Origin: Scleropages formosus
Lineage: Eukaryota > Chordata > Actinopteri > Osteoglossiformes > Osteoglossidae
Reading direction: 5' to 3'
DNA length: 64,000 nucleotides
Assembly: GCF_900964775.1 (NCBI RefSeq)
Contig: NC_041818.1
Location: 9,817,332 to 9,881,331, forward strand
Shown here: positions 39,155 through 53,100 of the stretch, one piece after another
Layout: each line of letters begins with the position of its first letter
Position numbering within the stretch: the first letter of the stretch is position 1
Notes under the pieces: generated by a model
Seen by the model: only the letters and a program-made list of their open reading frames with translations
Told to the model about the DNA's origin: nothing
Database searches by the model: none
Program-made: the position numbers and the translations under genes

Positions 39155-41593
39155 CTATTTGTTGTCTCCACCCCGGCGGAATTTGTGTTTTTCCACAAAT
39201 TCAGCATGTTTCTGCCTCAAGATTTCCATCTGCTTCTGGAATCCATTTACCCTGAAAATTAATCACACGGTTAACAATAATTAACATAATTAACATTACA
39301 TTAATGGCAAAACCCTTCAAGGCATAACTATTCAAAAGACTAAATTATCAAACTTATCACCTGTGAAACTGCAGTATTTACTTCAGGTAAACAGTCACAT
39401 TAAGAAAGAGGAGCCAATTAAGAGAATGAAAGAACAGGTACCTTCCAGGTCTCCTTCACTCAATCATGTACGATTCCTTTGTCTTGCAGGGTTTATTGAT
39501 CAGTTTCACCCACAAAAATTACTTCAGTTTTAATACCTGATTTGCATGCACTGGTGTGAAGCACATCTCACCTGGCTCTTTCCTTGCATTCATTATAAAT
39601 CTGCGTGATTTCTCGGTCCTTTTCATCCATAAAGTTGTTGTGTATCTCCTCTAGTTTCCTGATCGCAGAAGGAGACCAATAAACAAAAATTAGAAAACAT
39701 GAGCATTTGTCCTACAAATTCTCCAACCATAAACACGTAAGTCACAAGAGAAGTAAAATGTATTAAGAATTTATGCCTTCATTCACTGATTATCAGTAAT
39801 ACATTGTCCAACTGTAGGATCTCACTGGTCTGGAGGCTCTCTCGGAACTACAGGGCGCTAGTCTAGGCATGGTACACCAGATCATTGCAAGGTAGCCACA
39901 ACCACACAAAAAAATACTTTCAGACACTAGAGGCAAATTAGAGTCAGTTTCATCTGAATCATCTCTAGACTGTGGGTGGAAACCAGAGCAACCCCACAAA
40001 AAAAAAAAACCAGGAAAAAATACATACTGAGCTGGATGCATAGCCCAAGAGTTGTAAGACACCAGCATTACCATCTGCGCCACCAGGGCACCTCACTGTC
40101 CGTATCAGGTTATCGCTAATATTGTTTTGCAGCTGGCTGTAGAAATCCAGAGGTGTCTGAAAACTCAGTAAATATTTCAGCGTGCAGCGCTAATATTTCC
40201 GCATAGGTTTTCAGAGAGCGCCCCACATAGGGGTTTGTTTTTACACCCAGGGTTGGAGGCAGAGGGGTTTGTGTCAGCCCCCATGGTAGTATTGCTCACA
40301 AACAAAAGCAGAGCCACATAGTCTATACACAGCTGACGTAGCACTCAAACATGAACAAACAGTCAATGTTATCGCAGTCATGCACGCACACAGAATACAC
40401 ACACACAAGCAGACATAGTGGTAACTATTGATTTGTTGCTTCACTGAAAATTTTTAATCCAAAGTAATTGCAATACACACGGAAAAACATTCTACAAACA
40501 ACATATGCTAGGAGCATAAACAGTATTTCAACTGCAAAACTGTTTTCCAGTGTTACGTCCAGACGGAATTTTGGGTGATTCAAATTAACACCATACACAC
40601 TTTGTACACACTGGCAGCTTGACATATATACTGCATCTAAGCTGGAAATACAATACAGCTAAAAGAATAGCCGCACATTTATTTACAGTGAAACAAATAA
40701 CATGCGTACCAGTCGACTGAACAGTAAAAGTGAACAGAAAAGATGCAGAAATGTGCATTATGTGGCCTGCGTATGTACGCAGTAGTCCTGGGGGGCATAA
40801 AAAAAATGTGCAAAAATTGGAAACGCATCTCACGAGACTATCTAAAGGTCAATGTCGGACAAGTACTGGACAAACAAAGGCAGGCGCCATTATCGAATAA
40901 CAAAAGTGCAGGGTGCACCAGCAACAGTCCAAAGCACCGAGGTGAAATACGAGCCCCGAGCCCGCCAAATGTTGCGTCGGGCTCACAATGGGTTGTTTAG
41001 TATCTTTCACCGTCACAGAAAAATCTAATGGGAACTTCTTTTTTGGGAATTCACGGCCAAGCAGCAGAAAGCTGCTTCTAAGCTTTATCCTCCGTTACCA
41101 GATTGCAACCATGAGTGGCAGGCGCCTAAAGAGCTCTTAGACAAACTGCCAGGGTCTAATCACATGTCCTGGGAATTGAATGAAGGCAGTGACATGCTCG
41201 GGGCCAACGTCTGCTCATTTCATATGAAGGCAATGGCAGCGTGGCGGTACCAGGCAGCTACGCTCTCCTTGCATTGGTGCAAAATCTAAGAAGGGTCTTC
41301 ACTGTTGCATCCTTCTGCAAGGTACTGCGTCCGAGTAGCCTGAGCAAATATGCATACATACATCATGCTGAAGCACAGGTTACAAAATGCACGACGCAGT
41401 CTGGTTTGGATAAAGCAGCTTGTAGACAAACAAAATGAGAAATTCTGCAAAAGCAATAAGTACTGCTAAGTAGAGTGATCCATTCCTGCTGGGATGGCCA
41501 TTTCAGACCTGGAACACCCCACTGCATGTCTCAGAACACAAAGACCGACTAGTCCTCATTCACAGCGTGTTAGTCATTGCAGCTGAACCCTAG

Positions 41594-41631
<38 letters not shown>

Positions 41632-41789
41632 GGCACCCATCACTGCGGTATTTTCTTCTGAAGAGTGACATGAAATTCCTGCATAACTGTTATTGACTCT
41701 TGCTGTACTGCTTCTATCTAGGATCTAGGGACAAAGCACCCCAGTTAGTAACAGGTGACTGTCGCTTCCATTTTTCAGCCTCTCCTTAT

Positions 41790-41858
<69 letters not shown>

Positions 41859-44800
41859 GCAGCTTCCAGTAAGAATGAGTTACTGTGCCAAAGACTGGGT
41901 GTCTGCTTTGTACTTGACAATTAAATCAGCAAAATATTGGATCTCATCATCTCTATTATGTTCTTTCGTAACATTTTAAGTCCATTATGTGTTTTCACAC
42001 ATGTTAAACTGAAAATAATACAGGGAGGCAGTTGAGACCTAAAGCAAACTGGATTAATCATTTCGACACTGTCACTCAATGTGTAAAAACAACTGTTATC
42101 TAACAATAACAGTCCAATCGGCCTCTTCCTATTTGGATACTCACCAGGCACCTGTGTTTTAACGTCAATGAGATTTATCTCACCATAGCGACAGAAAAAG
42201 CACTTCAGCCAAAAGCGTGAGAAGTGAAATATAAGTAAGTGTACATTATTCTGATGGTTTTTGAACTGAACAAAGCAGGGGAATAAATAATTAGGCACAG
42301 GAATACATCATACTGAAGACACATGAAATATAAAAAAACACATCATGTCTATATTAACTGGGTCCTTTCTTATATCTGTCATATATTCCCATGCAGTTTT
42401 CTGGCATTCAGTCTTGTTTTCGGTTGCTGACTGAAAGCTGACATAGATAGGTCAAAGGTACAAATATATGAAAAATATTTTTGTTTACCTTGCAGACCCT
42501 TCAACAGAAGCAGCAAAACAAAAGTGTGCATGTATATATTTTATTCTGCCTGATATTCACCAAAACAATTCTGGGAAAATATCCTTTGTTTATGGGTACA
42601 ACAGTAATTTTCTCCTGGGACATGAACCTTCAACTTTTCTGTCAAAATTCCAAGAGTGATACTCACTCAGATTTCTTTAACCATTATTCCACCTGCGGCT
42701 TACAAACATTAACCCCAGTATGCTTTAAATTGGACATACTCTAAGCCAAAGTTCGTAGTATTGTATTGGACTTGTAAAATTATACCTGAAACCAAGGTAG
42801 TGGATACAGATGCTAGCAAACATGGCAGCGAGACAGTAGCCAACCAGGCGCACATTTGCCTTCTTCTGTCGCTGCTGCCGATCCTTAGTGCTCTCCTGGG
42901 GCGGGGCGTAGTGAAACTGCTCCCAGTAACGCATCGACTCCGCATGCTCCTTGCTGCGGGAAGAGAGGGAAGAACAAGAGCCTGCTGGGCTGAACATGGA
43001 AAGAAACGGCTTTGAGGCAGCAGGGCTGTAGAAGGAACTGCCGACTTGGTCAAAAAACACAAATATTTAAGACAGTCATCGACGTCCGTCCCAGGTACCT
43101 TTCCTCTCACCTAGGTGGTGATCTATAGATGTGGTTGGACATCTGTGCAAAGGGCCCCCTGCTGTAGTAGCGGTGACGGAAACGCAGGTCATACTCCTTC
43201 CTGGAAACGTCACGGCTCAGCACTCGGTAAGCTTCATTCAAGGCCACAAACTGGGTGTGGAGCTGTGGGTTTGCGGGGTCGCTATCTGGGTGTAGCTGCC
43301 AGACAAAGAGGGAAGGCACTTCTGAGATGACAGAACCATGTCTGTCACATGGTGTAACTGTTGTACTTGAGTGAGCTTACCAGGAAACAGAAATTTAAAC
43401 GAAAAAAAAAATCCACTTATCCATTCATTATCACTAAACGGTTATCTAGTGCTGCGTTGCGGTGGTCCAGAGCCAGTCCAGGAAACAAGGCGTCAGGCAG
43501 GGTACAGTCAGAACCGGACAGGGCAATCACACGCACCCACACACTGCAGGAAATTTAGAGTCACCAATCTTCTTAAAGCATATGTTATTAGACTATAGAA
43601 GGAAAGCAGAGCACTCTGAGGATACCCAGGCAAATTCCACACAGGTTGAACCAGATTCAGATTCAATCCCATGTCCGAACGCAAAGCCCAGGAGCTGAGG
43701 CCTCAACGATACCCATATATTTGTTTATACTAATAAATAAATAAACTGATCAATCAATCACCTGGCATCCTTTCCAGGGTGTACCCTGACTAGCCTTGAA
43801 CTCTTTGCCTTTTGGATTGGCTCCGGACTTCCATGGACAAGTGGTGAAAGAAAATGAGTGAGTGAAAGAGTAAAAAAAAAAAAAAAAACACTATTCCAAA
43901 AAAAAGGTACAGAAAACAGTGAAACAATCAAAAGTCGGTCACATCAGAGACACATGAACACAGCCAGTAAAATATGTTGATGAAGCACATGATTATTTCA
44001 AGTCCATTTTTGAATGGCATAAACAAATTTGAAAATAACCCAGCAAAGTTTGTTGTTTTGCTTGCATTTCCAGACGATGACAAGACTGCTTGGAAGATCG
44101 TGAGATGACGCTAACGTGAGGAAAGGCAGATTGGAGGATAATTTAATAGAACCGTTGCTACATGGACAAAGTTGGTCTTCAAGCCAACACGTTGGCGCAG
44201 AATCAGTCTCACTGAGACATTGGGATATAGATGGATAGAGACTGAAATGGTCTCAAACGGCAACACCAGAACGTAACACATCCTAATGACACACCATCCA
44301 ACAGCTTAAAAATATCACACCTCCAAATGAGAAGCCATACTGGAGACAAAAATCTCTCCAGAGCCCTCTCAAGCCCCCCATTCTCCCTGCCTCTTGTCCT
44401 TTCTAAGGGCTTTATCACAAAGCCGCCATCAGTGCCTTGCCTATGGGACAAGAGGCCCCTATCCAGCACCCCTACTCCCTCACCCCGTCACGCTACAGCG
44501 CACACATCTCTGTCGCTCTGCAGCCTTTCACACAAGACACCACTGTGCCTCTCCAGACACTCAGACTGATACGCACAGTCTGCCGCAGATGCACAGACGC
44601 ACACAGACACCCATACACCTCGTCCGAGACACATCACATGCGAGATCAAGAACTGCAGACGTCCTGTTTTTGTGCAAAACTGGGCAACAGCTTCCTCATG
44701 TGGGCAGGAGACAAAACTGCTACGGAAACAGGTCTTTGGTTGGAACCAGCACGGTCGGAAAATGTGCGCAGCTTTACATTTCAGACTTTCCAACAAAAAA

Positions 44801-45740
44801 GTTTTGAAAGTTGTGCAGGGATTACCTTTCTGGACTTTTCAAAAAAAGCCTTCTTAATTTCTTCCAGAGATGCATCTGGTTTTACTCCCAAAACCTCATA
44901 GTAATTCACAGCAGATCTACAACATATCAAAGCATGAATCACAGTAGGACACAACAGAAATACAGTGTAGAGGACTTAAAAACATAGCTTCATTACCAAT
45001 GCTGAAAATTATATTTAACCGTTTTCTTCAGCACATAAACTGTATCATATCCTCCTTGGCATGAAATCATACTTTCCAATATACAGTGCAGTCAAAAGTT
45101 TCAGTACCCTATGTGCATTACTAGTTATTCTTCCCCATGAGCGATTTAGTCAGTACATTTCAGCAATAAATGAGGCACCATGCCTTCCTAGTCATTCTGC
45201 AGCAATTCTCAGAGATGTAGGGCACCTGTGGCTTGCTTTGCCTTGACTCCTTTGTCTATTTCATCCCATACAAGTATTGTCCAGACTCACCAGATGTGCT
45301 AATAGATGCGGCTAAAATTGAGACAGTAAAAGTCAAACCACTTTCCTAATATCTAACAATACATAACTGCATTTAACAGAAATGCCCATATTCTACTTTG
45401 TGCTTAGTATCCACCAAGGTCCTGCAGTAAGAACTTTCTTCTCAGAGAGTAAAAAATGAAATAACCAGCCTCAGCAGAAAGAGAGTACAACATAACCCAG
45501 CCACAATTGTTCTGAGCACTGGGCCCACCAGACTGAGGTGTTAACTTGTCTCAGTAACATAACTGATACATTTCTACTCTGAGGTGGTCAAAACCTTATC
45601 ATAGGTTCCAGCCACCACATACCTGTTTGAAGTGCATCGTGAGAAGAAGCGCACTCCAGTCTTATAATACAGGAGGCATCTGTGGCACAAGTGCAGTTGT
45701 GCTTCCAGTTGCATGATGAGGGACACGGGTGACTCTTTTT
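39155..45740 (-). CDS. dnajc4: DNAJC4, DnaJ (Hsp40) family member C4
   Basis: Six coding exons: 45714-45623, 44916-44826, 43295-43111, 43037-42786, 39658-39572 and 39251-39155. They total 804 bp (267 aa; human 241), with phases consistent throughout. The first exon begins at 45740 after a strong acceptor, so 45715-45740 is 5' UTR and a non-coding first exon must lie upstream. Residues 32-95 form the J domain: NYYEVLGVKPDASLEEIKKA, the HPD catalytic tripeptide at 63-65, and LNEAYRVLSR. Residues about 187-206 (LVGYCLAAMFASICIHYLGF) are a single membrane segment. The charged tail (NNFMDEKDREITQIYNE, then QMEILRQKHAEFVEKHK) looks helical and matches human. J-domain proteins stimulate Hsp70 ATPase; the specific role of C4 is poorly defined. 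The N terminus is basic and Cys-rich before the J domain, and mitochondrial targeting is only a possibility. Confidence 0.93.
41596..41856. repeat. Facing (TG)n and (CA)n microsatellites in a DNAJC4 intron
   Basis: TG repeats at 41596-41628 and CA repeats at 41797-41856, about 170 bp apart and complementary, in the 3.1 kb DNAJC4 intron between 39659 and 42785. Confidence 0.95.
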
Positions 45741-46039
45741 CTGGGACAAGCAAAAGAAATAAGTGGGAAAATGCACACCGAATGTCTGACAATAATATAT
45801 CAAAACATTTTCATTTTTGGTCATGCTGGGATATTAAACATTGAAAAAAATATCTATATGTCACATCCTACAATTTAAAACCCAATTCTGACAACGAGCA
45901 AAACATTTAAGTAGTACGGTGGGCTGCAGCCTTCTCATCAACCCTTACCACTTAGTGTGGTATTTTATGGATTCTGTGAGGTTTGTATGTGCCAGGTTAA
46001 TGTTTATGATGTAACGATTGTGTTGCAGAGTGGAGTTTA

Positions 46040-46403
46040 CATTTGCATTTATTTATTTAACAGATGCTTTTCTCCAAAGCAACTTCCAATGAACTCTATG
46101 TAGTGTTATCAGCCCACACACCTTATTCACCGCGGTGACTTACACTGATAGATGCACTACTTACACTGGGTCACTCATCCATACATCAGTGGAACACACT
46201 CCCTCTGTCACTCACACACTATGGGGAACCTGAACAGTATGTCTTTGGACTGTGGGAGGAAACCAGAGCACCTAGAGGAAACCCACGCAGACACAGGGAA
46301 AACATGCAAACTCCACACAGACTGAGCAGTGATCGAATCCATGTCCTCTCACACCATCCAGGAGCTGTGAAACAGCGAAGCTACTGGCTGTGCCACCATG
46401 CCG
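46040..46403 (+). repeat. Interspersed repeat A, copy 2
   Basis: Near-identical to 638-1003 over its whole length (cagatgcttttctccaaagc ... tgccaccatgccg), judged by eye at roughly nine bases in ten. It lies upstream of the DNAJC4 coding start. Confidence 0.8.
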
Positions 46404-47611
46404 CCCATTTTCAAGTTCTTGAACATGCTGCTCTGTACTATTGTTAGTGATGTTTTTGTATAAAACCTGTTGTAATCCGTATTCCTCTCCAGTTCTCCTC
46501 TGTGCCTGCCGAGGGTACCAGGAACAACTTCCTGCCATTCACTAATAACGACCAGGAAAACCTTGCCTTTTTTGTTCTTAATCATATTTTATTATCTATA
46601 TGCTGTCTCCTTAATTTATGAACACAATCAGACCCGAAAGTCTGTTTGTAATGTAAAGACACTTTTTCACTCGACAAATATAGAAGGCATAATACTGTAC
46701 AGACCACCCTTAATATATTTGTGGGTTAAGTTCTGTAAAAACCTCAGATGTGGCTACAGTAAATAAAAAATATGTATTAAACTTCAGACCGCATTATGAT
46801 TAAACTCAGGCCTAGTTTTTGCAGCTAAATTGCTTTATGCAGCTACTCATGTAATGCAGACTGGTCCATATGCTGGTGTGTGACAAATTGACTGTATTCT
46901 AGAATCACGTGCTTGCATCCAACTCTCTCCTTCTGTTGATGTAATGTGCTCATAGCATTTCTCTAAGAGATGTAAGTGTAAAGTAAATGTAGTTTTAAAA
47001 AAAAAAAATAATCACTGAAAATTAAAAAAAATCTTATTATGCAGTCCAGGTTATTGACTAATTCTCATCTTCGTGCACCTTTCACGCTTCTCCAGCATCT
47101 CCACTTTGGTCTCCATGGTTACGCGACTCCTTTTCTTACTCGCCCTATGAGAGGCACCGACGCCCAAACACAGCAGCTGTGAAAGAGCGCCCCCTTCAGG
47201 CGCTCTCCCACTCCGCTCTGTTCCGCTACCTTGCACTTAACACCCATCCTCTAAACAAGTAAACACAGACTGCGTTCGATTCGCTACCCACAACGTATAT
47301 ATTTTAATGTACATCTTTTAAAATACTTTTTACAATTCCTAACACACGGATTCTTAACCCGAGGAGCAAGTGTATACACAGAGAACAGCAACTTATTAAA
47401 GACAGCAAGCGATATGCACAACCATAGACACACAGTGTGATTACTACTATCACAAGTACTTACTAAACTTAATATTACTATTATTACTTTGTTTCTTAGT
47501 TAACCTAAAACCAGGAAATAACACCAGCAGTAGCTTCGGTCCCCCCAGAACCATAGCGCATCACCGGGAAGGAACACAGGACTACTAGCGGGACTAGTCT
47601 AATGACAACAA

Positions 47612-47647
47612 GAACAACAACAATAATAATGATGATAATAATAATAG
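47612..47647. repeat. AAC/AAT trinucleotide repeat
   Basis: Short aacaacaacaataataatg tract followed by ataataata, in the DNAJC4-NUDT22 intergenic region. A similar (TAA)n and poly-A is at 60375-60411 in ADSS2 intron 2. Confidence 0.85.
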
Positions 47648-48920
47648 AAGCGGCGCCCGTGACGTGAGCTAAATGTCTGAGGGAAAACAAGCCAGGTAGC
47701 TCCATCAGCTGTCGGGGTTATTGGTAGACAGATACTAAGTCCTCACTACTTTTCCCGAAGTGCTGATTCCGCTCTTTTCTGTGCTACTACTAGGCCGCGA
47801 AACAATGAAATAATAATTATGAAAAGTACCGAGGAACACGTCCGTCGTCGGCTCTCTCTCTGTTCCGCGCTCCGGACCAGAGGAGACGACGACGGGGACA
47901 CGGGACGGCACTTAACTTAAGTTAACAGTGAGGCCGCAGTTACACAAACTCCTTCAAGTTACATTATGATTAGAACAGCCAGTTGAACAGAACAGTACTG
48001 GACAAAATGTCGCAGGCTGCCCCACCGGAGCTAGTTATGTGCTGTCAATCGGGTGTACATCACAGTGAATAACATGATTAATGTTTCCCCTCAGGCTGAG
48101 CCCACGCACGAGCCACTGAGTGCCGCGAACTAGTAGGAAAGCAGCGGTTAAGAGACTTGTCATCGCTTCAGGCCGAACTTAGTCTCCTCACCTGTCTTCA
48201 TAAAAACACTGTGGTACACAAACACAGTGAAAATGTGGCAAAGTCGGTGCGTATCTGCGAGGATGACGCCCGCGAAGCTGCGGACAGTTTACATATACTC
48301 ACTCGTTACACTTATAGCACGGCCAGTGCGCGAGGTTGTGTAAGAAGCGCTGGTAAACAGTGTACAGTAGAGACACGCAGCAGCACCGCGAGATTCCGCT
48401 CGAGCTGATTAACTCGTTCGGGGAGAGGGAAAAAAAACAAAAAAGATTAACCCGTTCGGGTCGGGAATTCCCGCCTCCAGAAAGATGAGCGGCGAGAGGG
48501 CACGCGTGTGGGGTGTGATGTGGAAAAGAAAGGGGGAGAGAGAGAGTTGTCCAGAAACCTCCTATTATGTTTGCTTTCTTTTATTTCTCCCAGCTGCCAG
48601 CAAAACTGGTTCGTACTGCAAACAACCCGTAAACAAGTCACGTGCAACGTGTTACTCTAGTAAGTTTCCTTGCTTGAAGGCTGCTGCTGTACTGATTTTG
48701 TAACGTTTTTTTTACATTTTGTTACAAATACACATTTGCTACTGATTATGTACGCAAAGAGAAAAACAAATACATTTCTTCCACTTTTAACGATTTATTC
48801 CAATACATACATATGAAAATGTGAATTTAAGGAGAAAATCGTGACGAGCACAATCCTTGCATTCCGCTTTTTTATGGCTGTATTATCTGTGTTATTGTAC
48901 CTCGGCCTTTTTTGTTCTAA

Positions 48921-49166
48921 CCAATGAGGTAAGAACTGTAGAAAGGGGCCGGACACGGAACAGCCAATCGGAAGACACTATACTGTCCTCTGTCAGTCGG
49001 ATCATACAACCTTATTTCTATCACTCCGAACACGTCCGTCTTCCGCCAATCAGAACAAACGTCACTTCTTCTGCCGGTAGGAACAAACGGCTCTTTCTTC
49101 CAATCAGAACACGCAGTTCAGTTCCCTTTTTCCGAGTGAGCGGAAACGATGCCAGCACCGGAAGGT
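48921..49166 (+). promoter_or_regulatory. CCAAT-box cluster, likely NUDT22 promoter
   Basis: Four CCAAT boxes on plus at 48921, 48964, 49046 and 49100. The last two share the 12-mer ccaatcagaaca. An ETS-like accggaag follows at about 49157. The cluster lies about 1 kb upstream of the NUDT22 start codon and faces that gene; a TATA-less, NF-Y-driven promoter is the inference. The rest of 46410-50102 holds no recognised gene. Confidence 0.5.
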
Positions 49167-50102
49167 ATAGAGACAAGTTCTGTTTGTCAAATACGTTTCT
49201 TTTTAGAGAAGCCAAAATTGCGGTGAAATGATATTTACATTTTACTCTGATGTTTTAGTTATTAAAAATAATGAGCGAGTTAACTTAGTACAACTCGTGT
49301 AGAGATGAGCCGCTTTAACTATTGTAAACTGATAAAATCAAGTTCCCCCCATTGGCTTCCTACTTGAATTATCAGCAGCACTGACTGTTGACTTTTGTGT
49401 TTACAAGCTGTAGTCTGTCATAAAGTGCTCGCTGGTTGTCGCTCAGTAATTCAGCACAACTTTCACTGGTTCTAATATGTTTCACTGCAGCACCTACCAT
49501 TTGAATCTTGAGTCTGGAAACCTCCAGCCCGAGTTGTGGTTGTTTGGTCCTGAGTTGACATGGCCCAGTGTCCACTCGCTTCTTTCATGAAGAGCTCTCA
49601 GGTCTGACCTGTGGGGACTCTACGTTTCATTAAACTTCATGTATTCATGGAGCTGTGGTCTTACAGGAAGTTATAGCTCCCGGCCACAAAACTACCGGGC
49701 CCTGCCTGGGCCCTGCCAGTCTTCGGTCACATCTCGCAAGGTGCTGATAAAACCCCCAAAATTGTATCAGTCTAAGTTTAAAAACGTCCCCCTAGCGCAG
49801 TAGATGTGGGCAAGACACCTCTGTAAGTTTCTTCACCTGACTCCATGCCATGATTAATCAGTTTTAGGTGTTGTGTGCGAGACACTGGTTATGAGTATGT
49901 TTTTGTTCAGCAATAAATATGTTTGCCCAACAGCTTTTGTTTGAAGTTGGTAATTAACATAGAATACAGGTCACGATTCACTCTAATACAGTCTCTCTCT
50001 TAATTTCCGAAGTTTACTCACGCAGATCAGATTAGGTCCGAAGCACAGTGGCTATAAGGAAGAAGATGCTCATGTGATAGGTGGCATCACCCTGCTTGCT
50101 GA

Positions 50103-53100
50103 ATGGACCCTGAGGTGTCTGTGCTCCTGCACTGCGGGCCTTGGAAAGGCCTGAGGGAAAAAGCAAGTCCGAGTGGAGCTTTCGGACAAGTAAAGCCTCT
50201 TCCGAACAGTCATCTGAAACCGTGAATTAATTTTGTCCTTACTTACAATATTAAAGAAAAGCATGCGTTTCCATTTCTGTTGCAGCACAATGATGTACCT
50301 GTCAAATAAATGTTGTTATATTTATCTGTAGTGATAAGTTTTCTCATTTATGGTTGGATATTGGATATATTGTAGCAACTTTTACATAAAAGACCTTTCT
50401 CAAAAATATAATCTACCCAGAACTCTCCTGGGCCTTAATAATAACTTCTGTTCCAACTGTAATGTAAAAATTTAAAAGCCTGTTATCCCCCCCCCTTTAC
50501 CCCACAGGTTTAACCGCAGGAAGTTTCCAGGCCTTGAGCGATGCATTGAAGAGGTGTGGACAGAGAGGGTAACTTCTGAGCCTTGGCTCTTCAATGGAGC
50601 CAAATTCCGACTACACTCTGTCACACTCATGACTGAACTCCCCAGCAATACTAACGTTGTAGGAGATATTGCCAGAGATGCAGTAGAAGAAGAAGCAGAA
50701 AATCCTGTGAAAGATGTCCATGACCAGGTTGGACACATCAAAGGGCAGGAACCTGTTCAAGGTGAAAAGGAAGAGCGCACTGGAGTGAGTCCCCTGAGAG
50801 GGAAGGCCAACGAGGATCCCTCGCAGAGAGTCAGCAAAAAAGGGTGTGGGGTAGACACATGCAGCTGTAACGTGCAGAAGATGGAGATCCTGCATAGGGA
50901 CTTGGGATTATATCCACACACAAAGGCAGGCACATTGGCAGCACACCCAAACAGCAACAGAGCAAGAGATGCAGACTCGTGTACACAGATCTTTACACCA
51001 ACATGTTGTTACTCAGAGCGAAACACAGCGGTGAAAAAGGACACTGTTCTTACTATGCAGCTTGGCCTCACCTGCTACAAGGACTTCTTGGGAACCAACT
51101 GGTCCAAAAATGTGAAAGAACTAATGAGGGAAGGGGAAATCCAGTTTGGAAACCCAGAATCCTTCCTGGCCCAGCCACTTGGGGTTGGGGCTGTGTTGCA
51201 AACTGTGGACAAACATGTGGTGTTTCTCAGAAGAAGTCAAAAGGTGGCAGAGGCACCAGGACTGCTGGACATACCTGGGGGGCATCCAGAACCAAAGGTG
51301 GGTCAGGCAAGGGATGAGTCCTGTTGCTATAGAACACATTCCTTGGGTCAGATTTTAAAGTCAGTACTGTAGAAATTTGAAATACAAACATTTATTCATT
51401 TTGCAGCATTTTATCCAAAGTGACGTACAACTCAGAGTAAAGAGAAGTTAATTTCACAACAGGTGACATTTAGGTGCAGATGTGATTGTTGAAGCAAAGT
51501 GAGTTTATCCAGTACCACCGTTTTTACCAGTGTACATTACAAAAACAGCTGCCCATGGAACTAAGTCTGATAGGTACAAAGGTAATCATGACAGGTGATG
51601 TGATGCAATTTTTATGAAACACTTAGTAGATTAGGAGAGAAATGGGTCTGAACAATGTATTTTGAGACCTTTCTTGAATTCTGTGAGGGATTCAGCAGTT
51701 CTGAGGGAGAGAGGGAGCTCATTCCATGCACTGCAGTCAAAACCGAGAACCTACAGGCCTTCAATTTTGAACCTCTTCTGCATGGATTATTAAGCAGCCA
51801 GAGATGGCAGAGAGTAATGGTCTCGTGTGGGTGTAGTGAGTGATCAGATGCAAATCGTTTTTTGACTGTCTTGTAGGCAGTATTCAAAGTCTTGAACTTG
51901 ATGCAGGCAGCCACAGGAAGCCAGCGGAGACAGGAGGAAGAGCGATACATGGGAAGGCTTTGGCAAGTTGGGCACAACTCATGCTGTGCTGTTCTGAGTC
52001 AGCTGGAGAGGCTTGATGGCAGAGGCTAGAAGACCAGGCAGGAGTGAGTTGCAGTAGTCCAGGGGGGATATCACCATGCTGCTGCACCAGGAGCTATGTA
52101 GCATTTCATTGTAAGATTACGGCCGAGTTCTGCAAATGTTATACCGGAAGAATATGCAGGATCATTTTATTGGTCTGGGAGAGGCAGAGGTTTGAGTTGA
52201 TTACTTTATTGTTATGAGATGACAGTAGATAGTTCCCAACAGGTGTATGGACCTTCTAGTGTAAGGTGAAGGATCTCAGTCATGGAGAAACAGAGTTGTA
52301 CAGTCATCTAAGCAGAGATGTCTAACAGGCAAGCCTTGATACAAGAGGATATGTTTGTAGTTGTAGAGGAAAAAGAGAAGAGCAGCTAGGTATCGTCAGC
52401 ATAGCACTGATAAGGGAACCCGTGAGAGGCGATGACAGCCAAAGGAAAGAGTGGAAGATGGTGAAGAGCAAGGGGCCCAGTACCGGGAACACCAGACAGA
52501 CTGAGGGGAAAACAGGGAATCGTCCCAGTTTATCTGGTAAGGTCTACCGGATAAGTAAGATTCAAACCATTTCAGTGTTGTTCGTTTGATTCCAAGCTGT
52601 CCTAGTGAGAAAAATAGGATCTGGTGGTTCACAGTGTCAAATACTGCAGAGAGGAGAAGTAGGATGAGGACCGAGGAGGGGGAGGCTGCTCTAGTCAACT
52701 AGTATCATTTGTTTCTTTTGTTACTAATGTCCTTAGAATTCTAAAAAATAGTTCTGACAAGGACTCTGTCTCCATGCTCAGTGCGCTGTGCTTAAGGACA
52801 TACTTGTTTTAGGCTGTGTGTAGGGGGGTCAGCGAGGAGAGTATCCAGGTGGAACAGCTGCCGGAGGAGGCCGTGGTTAGAGAACTCTTCTCCTCCGTTC
52901 AGACGGAGATCAAAGATGAGGTGAGTCCACTGTTAAGAGGTTGGCTCCTTGTAAGAGACTGTACCGGCATTCATCCAAGGGTAAAAGTGGTTTCTCACTT
53001 TGCACCCCACTCCAGGTGAACATTCCCCTCAGCTGTCTCAGTGAACCCATCCTCATGGGGATCGCTCTCAATCACACCAGCGCTGGCAGGCCCAGCGCGG

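Noticed and set aside
45075-45300. Second Tc1-like element starting cagtgcagtcaaaagttt
   Set aside because: Only one terminus-like motif is seen, with no matching inverted end nearby.
47045-47236. Small open frame on minus with a good Kozak ATG (METKVEML)
   Set aside because: Its donor phase does not join in frame to DNAJC4 exon 2, and it matches nothing known; may be DNAJC4 5' UTR.
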